NCBI GenBank assembly: GCA_963798275.1
Contig: CAWCTB010000020.1
Coordinates: 1 to 64,000, forward strand
Origin: CAWCTB01 sp963798275
Lineage (GTDB): Bacteria; Acidobacteriota; Terriglobia; Terriglobales; Acidobacteriaceae
Length of the DNA stretch: 64,000 nt
Reading direction: 5' to 3'
Shown: one piece after another, positions 35,816-46,860 of the stretch
Numbering within the stretch: the stretch's first letter is position 1
How the letters are laid out: every line of letters begins with the position of its first letter
Made by a program: the position numbers and the translations under genes
Notes under the pieces: generated by a model
What the model saw: only the letters and a program-made list of their open reading frames with translations
The model's database searches: none
What the model was told of the DNA's origin: nothing

Positions 35816-37243
35816 ATGAAGCGGGTTGCCATCATTGGCGGCGGTATCTCCGGCCTGAGCGCGGCCTACCACCTGGAGAAAGCGCGGGCAGCCGGGGCCG
35901 AACTCTGCTACACCCTGTTTGAAAGCGGCCAGCGGCTGGGCGGCTCGATGTACTCCGACCGGATCGACGGTTGCCTGGTAGAAGCTGGACCGGATTCCTT
36001 CCTCACAGAGAAGCCCTGGGCCCTGACGCTGTGTAAGGCGCTCGGCATTGACGATCAGATCATCGGTTCCAACGACGCGCAACGCAAGACCTACATTGTG
36101 GTAAAGGGCAAGCTCATCGCCATGCCCGACGGGCTGATGTTCATGGTGCCCACCAAGCTGCTGCCGACAGCGCTGACGCCGCTGTTCTCGTGGGGCACGA
36201 AGATCCGCATGGCCAGGGAGTTGCTGCATCCGCCGCGGCCGATGCACGACGACGAAACCGTGGGCGAGATGGTGGAGCGGCATTTCGGGGCGGAGGTCGT
36301 CGATCGCCTGGCTGACCCGCTACTTTCGGGCGTGTACGGCGGCGACGCCAACAAGCTGAGCGCGCGGGCGGTGCTACCGCGCTTCGTGGAAATGGAAGAG
36401 AAGTACGGCAGCCTGAGCCGCGCGATGCTGGCGGCCCACAAGAAGATGGCGGCGATGGCGCACCAGCAGCCGGCACGTCCTCTGTTCAGCTCGCTCCGAG
36501 ATGGCATGCAGCAGATGGTGGATGCGGTAACAGAGCGCATCGACGGCTCGGCCATCCGGCTGCGTACGCGAGTGCGCGGCATTTATCCCCAGGGCGACGG
36601 TTGGCGGTTGGCGATCGAGTTGGGAAGCGATGAACACTACGACGCGGTGATTCTGTGCACGCCCGCGAATGTGGCCGGCACGCTGCTGGAGGCGGTGGAT
36701 GACGACCTTGCGAACGATCTGCAGGGCATCACGTACAGCTCTTCGGTCACAGTAACGCTGGGCTACCACATGGACCAGCTACGGCATCTGCCTCCGGGCT
36801 TTGGGTTCCTGGTGCCGCGCAGCGAAGGCACACGGATGCTGGCGTGCACTTTTGTACACAACAAGTTTCCGCATCGAGCTCCGGCAGACCAAGGCATTCT
36901 GCGTTGCTTCCTGGGCGGTGCGCGCGATGAGGCGGTTCTCTCGCTGACGGACGAGGAAATGCTCGATACGGTGCGGGCGGAGCTGAAGAAGATCGTCAAG
37001 CTCGATGCCCGGCCGAGGTTTGCGCGCGTCTATCGCTGGCGCGGCGCGATGGCGCAGTACGAGTCGGGGCACATCGCTCGCGTGGCGCGCATTGAGAAAC
37101 GCGTGGCCGATATACCGGGACTAGCGCTGGCGGGCAATGCCTACCACGGCATCGGGGTTCCGGACTGCATTCGCACCGGCATGGAGGCGGCCAACGTAAT
37201 TGCCGGTGTCTCCGTCCAACCTGAGGTAGCCCAGAAGCGTTAG
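35816..37243 (+). CDS. hemY: Protoporphyrinogen/coproporphyrinogen oxidase (HemY-type FAD)
   Basis: 475 residues; oxygen-dependent six-electron oxidation of the porphyrinogen. The FAD dinucleotide motif VAIIGGGISGLSAAYHLEK opens the protein, ESGQRLGGSMYSD and EAGPDSFLTEKP follow, LADPLLSGVYGGDANKLSAR is the family hallmark, and GNAYHGIGVPDCIRTGMEAA is the C-terminal FAD contact. It starts four bases after hemH. The order hemE-hemH-hemY matches the Gram-positive-type cluster, where HemY works on coproporphyrinogen; which route operates here needs the presence or absence of hemQ. Confidence 0.93.
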   Translation: MKRVAIIGGGISGLSAAYHLEKARAAGAELCYTLFESGQRLGGSMYSDRIDGCLVEAGPDSFLTEKPWALTLCKALGIDDQIIGSNDAQRKTYIVVKGKLIAMPDGLMFMVPTKLLPTALTPLFSWGTKIRMARELLHPPRPMHDDETVGEMVERHFGAEVVDRLADPLLSGVYGGDANKLSARAVLPRFVEMEEKYGSLSRAMLAAHKKMAAMAHQQPARPLFSSLRDGMQQMVDAVTERIDGSAIRLRTRVRGIYPQGDGWRLAIELGSDEHYDAVILCTPANVAGTLLEAVDDDLANDLQGITYSSSVTVTLGYHMDQLRHLPPGFGFLVPRSEGTRMLACTFVHNKFPHRAPADQGILRCFLGGARDEAVLSLTDEEMLDTVRAELKKIVKLDARPRFARVYRWRGAMAQYESGHIARVARIEKRVADIPGLALAGNAYHGIGVPDCIRTGMEAANVIAGVSVQPEVAQKR

Positions 37244-37367
37244 TCCCGCATTTGGTTGTTCTTCCCTTGCACCATTCTGAAACTTCGGGCAACGCTGGGT
37301 GACCGCTATCACTGACAGCTTTGTGCCGTCGAACTAGGCTATAGATGTCAGGTTGCGGAGGTGCGCC

Positions 37368-37475
37368 ATGCTGCTACAGGCGATCGCGATCTACATTCTG
37401 CTGGCTGCGTTTTTTCTGCTCGGCGTGGCAGTTGCATCCGCGATTAAGGACCACCGCAAGCTGCATCGGCGGTGA
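37368..37475 (+). CDS. 35-aa single-span membrane peptide, first of a tandem pair
   Basis: Begins MLLQAIAIYILLAAFFLLGV and ends SAIKDHRKLHRR: one hydrophobic helix followed by a basic, His-containing cytoplasmic-type tail. CGGAGG lies six bases before the ATG. The gene is 108 bp, and a second gene of identical length and design begins four bases after its stop. I recognise no family; size and design recall accessory peptides of membrane enzymes. Confidence 0.7.
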   Translation: MLLQAIAIYILLAAFFLLGVAVASAIKDHRKLHRR

Positions 37476-37479
37476 CCTA

Positions 37480-37587
37480 ATGTGGATTACCGGCATTTAC
37501 ATCTACTGCGTAGTGGCTGTGTTGTTCCTGTTCGCAGTCAGCCTGCACGCTGAACTCAACAACCGCCACAAGCCCCATCATCGTTGA
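37480..37587 (+). CDS. 35-aa single-span membrane peptide, second of a tandem pair
   Basis: Begins MWITGIYIYCVVAVLFLFAV and ends SLHAELNNRHKPHHR. Same length and topology as the preceding peptide and the shared features AIYI/GIYI near residue 9 and a His/Arg-rich tail suggest duplication. It starts four bases after the preceding stop, indicating coupled translation. It lies between the heme operon and a corrinoid adenosyltransferase, so association with a heme- or cobalt-handling membrane complex is conceivable but unproven. Confidence 0.7.
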   Translation: MWITGIYIYCVVAVLFLFAVSLHAELNNRHKPHHR

Positions 37588-37687
37588 GCGGCGTGGACCG
37601 AATCGTCAGACGCTCGACCTGCTAGCATTGTTGTTTCACCCACAGCGAACCAAGCTGTTTCTAACTCGCATCAGGAGACCGTTGACC

Positions 37688-38224
37688 ATGGCAGACGTGC
37701 GTCGAGGACTGATTATCGTGAATACCGGGCCGGGGAAGGGCAAGACCACGGCTGCCATGGGAACCGGCCTCCGCGCCGTTGGCAATGGACTCAAGGTGCT
37801 GATGCTGCAGTTCCTGAAAGGCTCGTGGCATTACGGTGAACTGGATGCTGTGAAAGCCTTCGGCGACAACTTCGTGATGAAGCAGATGGGCCGCGGCTTC
37901 GTGAAAGTCGGCGGTGCGGAGACCGATCCGGAGGACGTGCGCCTGGTGGAAGAGGCGTGGGCTGAGGCGGAGAAGGCCATCCTTTCGGGGCAGTGGGACC
38001 TTGTGATCCTGGATGAGATCAACTACGCGATCAGCTACAAGATGCTCGATCCGGAGAAGGTCGTGGCGCTGCTGAGGAAAAAGCCGGAAATGGTGCACGT
38101 CATCCTGACCGGACGCAACGCGCACCCCAGCATCGTGGAGATCGCCGACACGGTGACCGAGATGAAGGAAGTGAAGCACGCGTACACCAAGGGCATCGAA
38201 GCGCAGCGAGGCATCGAGTACTAA
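37688..38224 (+). CDS. cobO: Cob(I)alamin/corrinoid adenosyltransferase (CobA/CobO/BtuR type)
   Basis: 178 residues; transfers adenosyl from ATP to Co(I) corrinoids, making adenosylcobalamin. The P-loop variant NTGPGKGKTTAAMG near residue 12, LKVLMLQFLKGSWHYGEL, DLVILDEINYAISYKM and VHVILTGRNAHPSIVEIAD are the hallmarks of the CobA family. ATG 37688 follows AGGAG by ten bases. No corrin-synthesis genes accompany it, suggesting corrinoid salvage. The adenosylcobalamin-dependent methylmalonyl-CoA mutase encoded at 59.9-63.8 kb is an obvious consumer. Confidence 0.92.
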   Translation: MADVRRGLIIVNTGPGKGKTTAAMGTGLRAVGNGLKVLMLQFLKGSWHYGELDAVKAFGDNFVMKQMGRGFVKVGGAETDPEDVRLVEEAWAEAEKAILSGQWDLVILDEINYAISYKMLDPEKVVALLRKKPEMVHVILTGRNAHPSIVEIADTVTEMKEVKHAYTKGIEAQRGIEY

Positions 38225-38267
38225 CGCGACAACCCTCACCCCTCTCGGCTACACTGATCCTTCACTT

Positions 38268-39113
38268 ATGGCATGGTTCAAGCGGGAAACAGCCGAACTC
38301 GACACCTCCGGCGAGAAGAAGGTCAAGACCGAAGGCCTATGGGTGAAGTGCGACCAGTGTCGCCAGATCATCTGGAAGAAGGACCTCGACCAGAACCTGA
38401 ATGTCTGCCCCAAGTGCGACCGCCACTTCCGCATCGATGCGCGCACCCGGCTGGCGCAACTGCTGGATGACGGCCAATATACGACCGACGATGGCAACCT
38501 GCTCTCCAATGACCCCCTGAAGTTTACCGACCTGAAACCCTATGCCGACCGCCTGAAAAAGGCGCAGAACGACACCGGGCTGAACGATGCGGTCATCAAC
38601 GCACGCGGCAAAATCAATGGCAAGCCGGTAATCGTGAGCGCGATGGAATATGGGTTCATCGGCGGGTCGATGGGAGCCGTGGTGGGCGAGACCATTACGC
38701 GAGCGGTCGAGCGGGCGACTGACGAAAAGCTGCCGCTGATCATCGTGTCGGCCTCGGGGGGCGCGCGCATGATGGAGGGCGTGGTCAGCCTGATGCAACT
38801 CGCAAAGATATCAGCGGCGTTAGCTCGCATGGACGATGCCCGTGTGCCGTATATCTCAGTGCTGACCGATCCTACAACCGGCGGCGTAACCGCATCGTTC
38901 GCCATGCTGGGGGACCTGAACCTTGCCGAACCGGGGGCGCTGATTGGCTTTGCCGGGCCCCGCGTGATCGAACAGACCATCCGGCAAAAGCTTCCCGAGG
39001 GCTTCCAGCGCAGCGAGTTCCTGCTGCAGCACGGGATGCTGGACGCCGTGGTACACCGCCGCGATCTGAAGGCTTATATCTCGCGTGCGCTCAAATTCAT
39101 GGAGAGCAATTAG
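38268..39113 (+). CDS. accD: Acetyl-CoA carboxylase carboxyltransferase subunit beta
   Basis: 281 residues. The N-terminal Cys4 zinc ribbon (VKCDQCRQIIWKKDL ... NVCPKCDRHFRI) and the crotonase-type carboxyltransferase core (IVSASGGARMMEGVVSLMQLAK, SVLTDPTTGGVTASFAMLGD, GFAGPRVIEQTI) are diagnostic. It works with AccA to move the carboxyl from biotin to acetyl-CoA, forming malonyl-CoA for fatty-acid synthesis and for the type III PKS in this window. accA, accB and accC are not in view. Confidence 0.96.
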   Translation: MAWFKRETAELDTSGEKKVKTEGLWVKCDQCRQIIWKKDLDQNLNVCPKCDRHFRIDARTRLAQLLDDGQYTTDDGNLLSNDPLKFTDLKPYADRLKKAQNDTGLNDAVINARGKINGKPVIVSAMEYGFIGGSMGAVVGETITRAVERATDEKLPLIIVSASGGARMMEGVVSLMQLAKISAALARMDDARVPYISVLTDPTTGGVTASFAMLGDLNLAEPGALIGFAGPRVIEQTIRQKLPEGFQRSEFLLQHGMLDAVVHRRDLKAYISRALKFMESN

Positions 39114-39248
39114 CAACTTGCAATTACTCAGTACACTGGGCGACGTTCCCGGCGGGGCGCGAAAATCCGGCCCTTGAAGTGACGTTCAGAACCCGGAGAC
39201 GGCCTGCTCCTGCCATCTCACGCTTCACTGCGTTAAACTCCCATTGAT

Positions 39249-40229
39249 ATGAAAGCTGTCGTCGTCACTCGTGTAGGTGGTCCGGAAGTTCTGGAAGTTC
39301 GCGACATGCCCGAGCCGCAACCGAAGCCCAATGAAGTGGTGGTACGGGTTGAGGCGGTCGGGATCAACTTTGCCGACACGCACTCCACGCGTGGGTCCTA
39401 CCCGGGGACGCCGCCTCCGCCCTACATCTCGGGCCGGGAATTTGCCGGGATCGTCGAAGGCACCGGCGAGCGTGTGATGGGCTACTGCCAGTACGGAGCC
39501 GCGGCGGAGAAGATCGCGGTATCGCGAAAGCTGATCTGGCCTCAGCCGAAGGGGTGGCGCTCGATTGAGTCGGCTGCGTTCCCCGTGAACTTCTTCACCG
39601 CGTATCTTGCCTACTGGAAGGCCGGGCTCACCGCCGGTGCGATGGAGCCCGTATATCGGGAGGAGAGCCATCGGCCGCGGGTTCTGATCCATGCGGTGGC
39701 AGGCGGCGTGGGAACTGCGGCGGTCGAGATCGGCAAGCTGCTCGATTTCGAGACGTATGGTACGTCTTCGTCGGACGAAAAACTCGAGAAAGTGAAGAAG
39801 CTGGGCCTCGACTACGGAATCAACTACAAGCAGGCCGACTACGAACAGCGCATTCAAGAATTGACGAAAGGTGAGGGCGTCGATGCCGTGTTCGAGATGC
39901 TGGGCGGCGAGCACACTGCCAAGAGCCTGCGCTGTTGCCGTCCTTTCGGGCGCGTCATCATCTACGGCACGGCAACGGGCGAGCGGCAAAAATTCGATGT
40001 GGGCGCGATGATGTCGAAGAGCCTGAGCGCGCATGGACTGTGGCTGAGCGTTCTGTCCGGAGATCATCGCCTTATCCTCGATTGTCTGAAGGTGATGCAG
40101 CCATGGATTGAGCAGGGGAGGCTGCGGCCCGAGGTGGGACATGTTTTGCCGATGGAGCAGGCGGGTGAGGCCCATCGCCTGATGCTGCAGCGTGCGAACT
40201 ACGGCAAGATCGTGCTGACCGTACCGTAA
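39249..40229 (+). CDS. Quinone-oxidoreductase-like MDR family protein (zinc-free)
   Basis: A 326-residue medium-chain dehydrogenase/reductase. The GroES-like N-terminal domain (MKAVVVTRVGGPEVLEVRDM, GREFAGIVEGTGERVMGYCQ) is followed by an NADPH Rossmann segment (LIHAVAGGVGTAAVEIGKLL) and the substrate-binding end (AGEAHRLMLQRANYGKIVL). Zinc-ligand cysteines of alcohol dehydrogenases are absent, placing it with the zeta-crystallin/quinone reductase branch, closest in layout to synaptic-vesicle VAT-1-like members. Substrate unknown. Confidence 0.87.
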   Translation: MKAVVVTRVGGPEVLEVRDMPEPQPKPNEVVVRVEAVGINFADTHSTRGSYPGTPPPPYISGREFAGIVEGTGERVMGYCQYGAAAEKIAVSRKLIWPQPKGWRSIESAAFPVNFFTAYLAYWKAGLTAGAMEPVYREESHRPRVLIHAVAGGVGTAAVEIGKLLDFETYGTSSSDEKLEKVKKLGLDYGINYKQADYEQRIQELTKGEGVDAVFEMLGGEHTAKSLRCCRPFGRVIIYGTATGERQKFDVGAMMSKSLSAHGLWLSVLSGDHRLILDCLKVMQPWIEQGRLRPEVGHVLPMEQAGEAHRLMLQRANYGKIVLTVP

Positions 40230-40341
40230 AGGGTGCACTTCGCTCTTAGCTACTCGCTTTTCGCCCTTCGCTATTGCCTATTCACCTTGGCGAACCGGGA
40301 GATAAGTACCCGGCATCGGCCGATCAATCAAAGGAATCTCC

Positions 40342-40815
40342 GTGGAAGCGAAGCCCTGGCTGGCGTTGATCGTGTTTCTCGGCATCTGCCTGGGTGTGGG
40401 CGGATTGGGAGCCATATTTACAGGGAGCGGCGTGCGCGATTGGTATCCGCAATTGCACAAACCGGCGGGCACTCCGCCGAGTTGGGTTTTCGGGCCAGTA
40501 TGGACAACCCTCTACGTACTGATGGCGGTTTCGGCCTGGCTAATATGGCGCGAATATGGGTGGGGCGCGCGATTCGCGCTGGTCATTTTCTTCGCCCAGT
40601 TGGCGCTGAACCTGGCGTGGTCGGGCATCTTCTTCGGATCGCGTCAGCCCGGTGTGGCGTTTGCGGAGATCGTTACGTTATGGCTGGCCATCGCGTTCAA
40701 TCTGGTGATCTTCTACTGGCTGCGGCCTATTGCGGCCCTGTTGTTGGTCCCGTATTTGCTTTGGGTTACGTACGCCAGTTACCTGAATTTCGGGATTTGG
40801 CGACTGAATCGTTGA
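40342..40815 (+). CDS. tspO: TspO/MBR family tryptophan-rich sensory protein
   Basis: A 157-residue five-helix membrane protein that binds porphyrins and related ligands and, in bacteria, tunes tetrapyrrole and stress responses. Signature segments: GGLGAIFTGSGVRDWYPQLH, KPAGTPPSWVFGPVWTTLYV and LALNLAWSGIFFG, with WRLNR at the end. GTG 40342 is the start; AAGGAA precedes it by about six bases. Proximity (about 3 kb) to the heme operon fits its porphyrin affinity. The upstream spacer is a run of GCTTTTCGC-type words. Confidence 0.93.
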   Translation: MEAKPWLALIVFLGICLGVGGLGAIFTGSGVRDWYPQLHKPAGTPPSWVFGPVWTTLYVLMAVSAWLIWREYGWGARFALVIFFAQLALNLAWSGIFFGSRQPGVAFAEIVTLWLAIAFNLVIFYWLRPIAALLLVPYLLWVTYASYLNFGIWRLNR

Positions 40816-40845
40816 TCCCTCTGTGACCAGCAGACAGCGGCAAAA

Positions 40846-41142
40846 ATGCTAAGCTGGTATATGAATTTTGTTTCACTTGTTGGCTTCGCGGCGGGCACAT
40901 TGTGCACGCTGGCTTACCTTCCGCAGGCGCTGCATTCCTTCCGGACAAAGTCGGTCGGCGACATCTCCATGACCATGCTCATCAGCCTGAACGTGGGCTT
41001 GGTGTTGTGGGTGGCATATGGGTTTTTTATCCATTCTTTGCCCATCATTTTGCCGAATGCGGTGACCTTCTTCCTGGCGTTTCCATTGCTCGTGATGAAG
41101 CTGCGCTACCGGGAAGAGCAGGAGCTGGAGACGGCGGACTGA
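40846..41142 (+). CDS. SemiSWEET/PQ-loop small sugar transporter
   Basis: 98 residues (or 93 from ATG 40861) with three membrane helices and the PQ motif in LCTLAYLPQALHSFRTKSVG, followed by the conserved Asn of LISLNVGLVLWVAYG and the Asn of LPIILPNAVTFFLA. SemiSWEETs dimerise to form a sugar (sucrose/glucose) uniporter. Neither start has a strong ribosome site. No sugar-catabolic genes adjoin it. Confidence 0.87.
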   Translation: MLSWYMNFVSLVGFAAGTLCTLAYLPQALHSFRTKSVGDISMTMLISLNVGLVLWVAYGFFIHSLPIILPNAVTFFLAFPLLVMKLRYREEQELETAD

Positions 41143-41187
41143 GTCTCGGCTGTACTCGTGACGGCCGCTGGTTTGCTCCGGGGGAGT

Positions 41188-41964
41188 CTAAGCCCGGATC
41201 TGCTTGGCGAAGAAGTAGACGGTGAGGATGAGGCCAATCGCGATGACGATGCGGCGCACATACTCGGGCTTGGTTTTCTGGGCGTAGTGGGCGCCGAAAT
41301 AGCCGCCGATCGTGGAGCCGACGATCATCAGGACCGTCTCGGGCCAGTACACGGCACGCGAAAAGATGAACAGGAGCAGGGCCACGCCGTTCGAGACGGT
41401 GGTTAGCAGGGCCTTCAGCGCATTCATGGCGTGGATGTGTTCCATGCCCAACAAAGCCAGCATGGCCAGGATCAGAATGCCCGCACCCGCGCCAAAGTAT
41501 CCGATGTAGAAGGCGATGAAGATTTGGAAAACCACGGCGCGGCCGGTGTTGAATTCGCCGTGGTGCGAGACTGCGGTACGCCGGCGAACCCAGCCCGAGA
41601 TGCGCCCGCTGAACATGAAGATAAGCGTCGCCGCCAGCAGCAGCCACGGTACCAGCCGCATAAACGTCGTCTGCGGGGTCCTTAAGAGCACCCACGCTCC
41701 GAGGATTCCGCCCAGCACGCCGGTGATCAGCAGAGGCGCGATTCGCGCCCACGACATCTTTTGCAGTTCGCCCCGATAGGCTCCGATGCTGGCCACCTGG
41801 CCTGGCCATAGCGCGACTGTATTCGAGGCATTTGCGTTAACCGGCGGAATGCCCGCGAAGAGCAGCGCGGGGAACGAGATGAAGCTGCCGCCACCGGCGA
41901 CGGAGTTGATGGCTCCGCCGATGACCGCCGCAGCAAAGAGGAGCGTGGCGTGAGCAACGTGCAT
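41188..41964 (-). CDS. TauE/SafE-family sulfite/anion exporter (TSUP)
   Basis: A 258-residue membrane protein with two pseudo-repeats of the TSUP family: GGAINSVAGGGSFISFPALL near the N-terminus and GYFGAGAGILILAMLALLG in the second half, the conserved half-repeat motifs. Seven to eight helices are predicted. Members export sulfite, sulfonates or organic acids. ATG 41964 is the homology start; the open frame to 42054 adds a hydrophilic, unrelated leader. It is convergent with the SemiSWEET gene. Confidence 0.88.
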   Translation of the reverse strand: MHVAHATLLFAAAVIGGAINSVAGGGSFISFPALLFAGIPPVNANASNTVALWPGQVASIGAYRGELQKMSWARIAPLLITGVLGGILGAWVLLRTPQTTFMRLVPWLLLAATLIFMFSGRISGWVRRRTAVSHHGEFNTGRAVVFQIFIAFYIGYFGAGAGILILAMLALLGMEHIHAMNALKALLTTVSNGVALLLFIFSRAVYWPETVLMIVGSTIGGYFGAHYAQKTKPEYVRRIVIAIGLILTVYFFAKQIRA

Positions 41965-42074
41965 GTTCAGAAACAACGATAGTAACAGGTGGGCCTTACT
42001 GGACTGGGACTGGTATCGGCGAGCTAATTCGCGACTCCGTCCTGATCGCCTCAAGCGAATGAATCGGCGAATAG

Positions 42075-42106
42075 AAAAAGCTCCGGACGCTAAAGCGAAC
42101 CGGAGC
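42075..42106 (-). terminator. Intrinsic terminator behind the 51-aa basic protein gene
   Basis: Read on the minus strand: stem GCTCCGG ... CCGGAGC (42100-42106 and 42080-42086) with an inner CGCTTTAGCG foldback, then TTTTTC (42075-42079). It lies 23 bp beyond the stop at 42130, supporting that small gene as real. Confidence 0.85.
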
Positions 42107-42129
42107 CGTATCGTCTTGGTGGAGAGCAG

Positions 42130-42285
42130 CTAGCGCTTCGACTGGCCGCGCGCCAGTTTCTTCACCTTGCGCTTATGCGAACCGCGGGCGTGGGTGCGCG
42201 GCGCCTTGGGAGCCGCCTTCTTGCGGGCTGCGCGCTTCACTTTCTTGCGTTCTAACTTATCTTCGATGGTTTTCGTATTTGCCAT
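42130..42285 (-). CDS. 51-aa highly basic protein
   Basis: Reads MANTKTIEDKLERKKVKRAA through ARKKAAPKAPRTHARGSHKR to a basic tail ending GQSKR. Nearly half the residues are Lys, Arg or His, and Ala/Pro make much of the rest. The composition is that of nucleic-acid-binding tails of ribosomal proteins or of histone-H1-like proteins, but I recognise no family. AAGGA precedes the ATG by about ten bases and a strong intrinsic terminator follows. It lies 74 bp downstream of the PcrA/UvrD helicase gene in the same direction. Confidence 0.75.
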   Translation of the reverse strand: MANTKTIEDKLERKKVKRAARKKAAPKAPRTHARGSHKRKVKKLARGQSKR

Positions 42286-42359
42286 GAACTCTGCGTCCTT
42301 TGCTGACTGGATTCGAAGCGCGGCACAATTCCGCGGGACTTCGCTAACCCCTGGCGGCC

Positions 42360-44921
<2,562 letters not shown>

Positions 44922-45017
44922 GAACTTTTTCCTGAGATCCTTCTCTTCACGACGCGCCTGTTACGCACCTGGAGCGACTCGCGCGGCTGCCCCCGCCGAT
45001 CCCAACTGCCGGCCAGT

Positions 45018-45437
45018 TCAATTCGGCTTTCCACTTGCCGTGGGTGCTTCCATGGCGCGCTGGGCTTTGCAATCGGCGCACGGACAATGTTCGCGCAGGT
45101 ACTCCCACGAGTAGATGCCGTGCTCGTGCCCGTCGTTCCAGGTGAAGCGGATGCCGTATTTGCCGACGGGCTCGACCTTGGTGGGCCGCGCCAGGGCCTT
45201 GAACATCGGCAGCGCTCCGGCCACCGGCTTCAGGGGATCGCCCGGCTGGCGGCCATCCTGCTCGCGCTCTTCGTTGCACAGCGCGCACGGACAGGCGTCG
45301 CGCAGGAATACGAAGCTGTAGGAACTCTGGTGGCCATCTTTCCACTCGATGTCCATGCCGGTGCCGCTGGTTTTGTTGACTCGAATCGATTTGGGGTCGG
45401 CGACGAAGTCCATGCTGTACGGCTCTGACGCTTGCAC
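45018..45437 (-). CDS. DUF971 (GBBH-like N-terminal) Cys-rich protein
   Basis: 139 residues with two matching halves: FLRDACPCALCNEE after an IEWKDGH strand, and YLREHCPCADCKA after FTWNDGHEHGIYSW. The twin CPCxxC motifs suggest bound metal, zinc or an Fe-S cluster. The family is the stand-alone form of the gamma-butyrobetaine hydroxylase N-terminal domain and is often encoded with Mrp/ApbC Fe-S carriers; none is in view here. The start could be ATG 45413. Confidence 0.85.
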   Translation of the reverse strand: MQASEPYSMDFVADPKSIRVNKTSGTGMDIEWKDGHQSSYSFVFLRDACPCALCNEEREQDGRQPGDPLKPVAGALPMFKALARPTKVEPVGKYGIRFTWNDGHEHGIYSWEYLREHCPCADCKAQRAMEAPTASGKPN

Positions 45438-45532
45438 TCCGCGTCATGACTACACTCCAGTATCGCAGAAAATGGCTGTGGATTGCCGGCGTGCAACCAG
45501 GACAGCAGCGAATATGGAGGGGCCTCGCTCGC

Positions 45533-46084
45533 CTACATCACAATCTCTCTCGCCTGCTGCGTGATCGGATGCTGCATTTCCTGCAGGTCGCCTCTGACCA
45601 GGTTCAGCCCGTAGACGCACGATTCGAACTCATGGGCCAGTTTGCTGAACAACGGAGCCAGCTTGGCGTATTCGAACTGATCGAACTTGGAGACGATGTA
45701 ATAGCTCTCTTTGCCGGCCTTCACAAAGTCAATCAGGCTCTCCAGCCGCTGCCGCCGCAGGCGAAAATGGTTGATGCTCTCGGGGAACATCCCCAGCAGG
45801 AAGAGCGTGTAGTCGCCGATGTGCTTGCGCACCTGGCGCTCGCGATCGAACGACGGCGCTGGACCGAACACCGGGTCGGCTTCCAGCAGCATCTCGCCGA
45901 CATCGTGCAGCGGCCGCAGGTTGGCGTTGCGGATCTTGTAGAGCTGCTCGCACTCGCAGAACTCGGTCAGGACGTTGACGACGTAGTCCTGCACCTCGTT
46001 GTCGCGAAGCCCAATGTCGCGGTCGAAATGGTGATGAATCAGCTCGCTAAACAGTCCCTGAAGCGCGTGCGATTCCGGAATCAT
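45533..46084 (-). CDS. Conserved hypothetical helical protein (183 aa)
   Basis: A soluble, mostly helical protein (HALQGLFSELIHHHFDRDIG, NEVQDYVVNVLTEFCECEQL, RRQRLESLIDFVKAGKESYY). The invariant-looking HHHFD and FCECEQLY segments may bind metal. No domain is recognised; the good codon pattern and intact length argue that it is real. It ends 95 bp from the DUF971 gene and points the same way. Confidence 0.72.
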   Translation of the reverse strand: MIPESHALQGLFSELIHHHFDRDIGLRDNEVQDYVVNVLTEFCECEQLYKIRNANLRPLHDVGEMLLEADPVFGPAPSFDRERQVRKHIGDYTLFLLGMFPESINHFRLRRQRLESLIDFVKAGKESYYIVSKFDQFEYAKLAPLFSKLAHEFESCVYGLNLVRGDLQEMQHPITQQAREIVM

Positions 46085-46451
46085 GGCCTGGTGTCCCTTC
46101 CTCTGTCCCCTGAAACCATCCCGTCGCCGTCACAGCTTGATGTGATGGGTCTTGATAACGCAGTTTGCCGTCGAACGCAAGAGCTACTTGCATCTGCGCA
46201 GTGACTGGATCGACAACCTCCGCAAGCATAGAGTGCTTAGCCAGCGCCGTTGCACGCTCTCCGCCAGTACGCTGCTATACGGTAGGAACCCTTTTTATGC
46301 GGGTTTGGTTTGCTGCCGGCCACGGTCGAAAAGCAAGTCAGACCCCCTGTCAGCAGACTAACCGGAGGACTGCCAAAATGCCGCGCCACTCCTGCGGTAT
46401 GCGAAGCAGCCGGCGGTGTGGGACAATTCCGGATCGTCCCGGAGGGGAGAT
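46085..46451. other. 367-bp spacer before ridA
   Basis: No gene was recognised in either strand. The sequence ends in GGAGGGGAGAT, the ribosome site of ridA; no convincing promoter was seen. Confidence 0.4.
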
Positions 46452-46850
46452 ATGGAAAGGCAGAACATATCCGGCAATTCGCCCTATGAACCCATCGTCG
46501 GCTTCTCGCGCGCAGTGAAGATGGGGCCATTTGTCACTGTCGCGGGTACAGTCGCGACCGGCGCCGACGGCAAGATCGCCGACGGCGACGACATGTACGC
46601 CCAGGCGGTGCAGACGCTGAAGAACATCGGGCGCGCGCTGGAGCAGGCTGGCGCAAGTTTCCGAGATGTGGTGCGCACACGCACGTACGTCACCGACATC
46701 AGCCGGTGGCAGGAAGCGGGACGCGCACACGGCGAGGTGTTCGCCGACATCCGTCCGGCCGCGACCATGGTGGAAGTGAAGGCGCTGGTCGCGCCCGAGA
46801 TGCTGGTCGAAATCGAAGTCGATGCCATCATTGCCAGCGAATGGAAGTAG
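46452..46850 (+). CDS. RidA/YjgF-family enamine/imine deaminase
   Basis: A 132-residue trimeric-type protein that hydrolyses reactive enamine/imine intermediates released by PLP enzymes. Signatures: SPYEPIVGFSRAVKMGPFV, VAGTVATGADGKIADGDDMY, the catalytic Arg in VVRTRTYVTDISRW and the end RPAATMVEVKALVAPEMLVE with the family Glu. GGAGGGGAG precedes the ATG. It is followed after ten bases by an amidohydrolase gene, likely one operon. Confidence 0.92.
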   Translation: MERQNISGNSPYEPIVGFSRAVKMGPFVTVAGTVATGADGKIADGDDMYAQAVQTLKNIGRALEQAGASFRDVVRTRTYVTDISRWQEAGRAHGEVFADIRPAATMVEVKALVAPEMLVEIEVDAIIASEWK

Positions 46851-46860
46851 GTGCCTAGCG

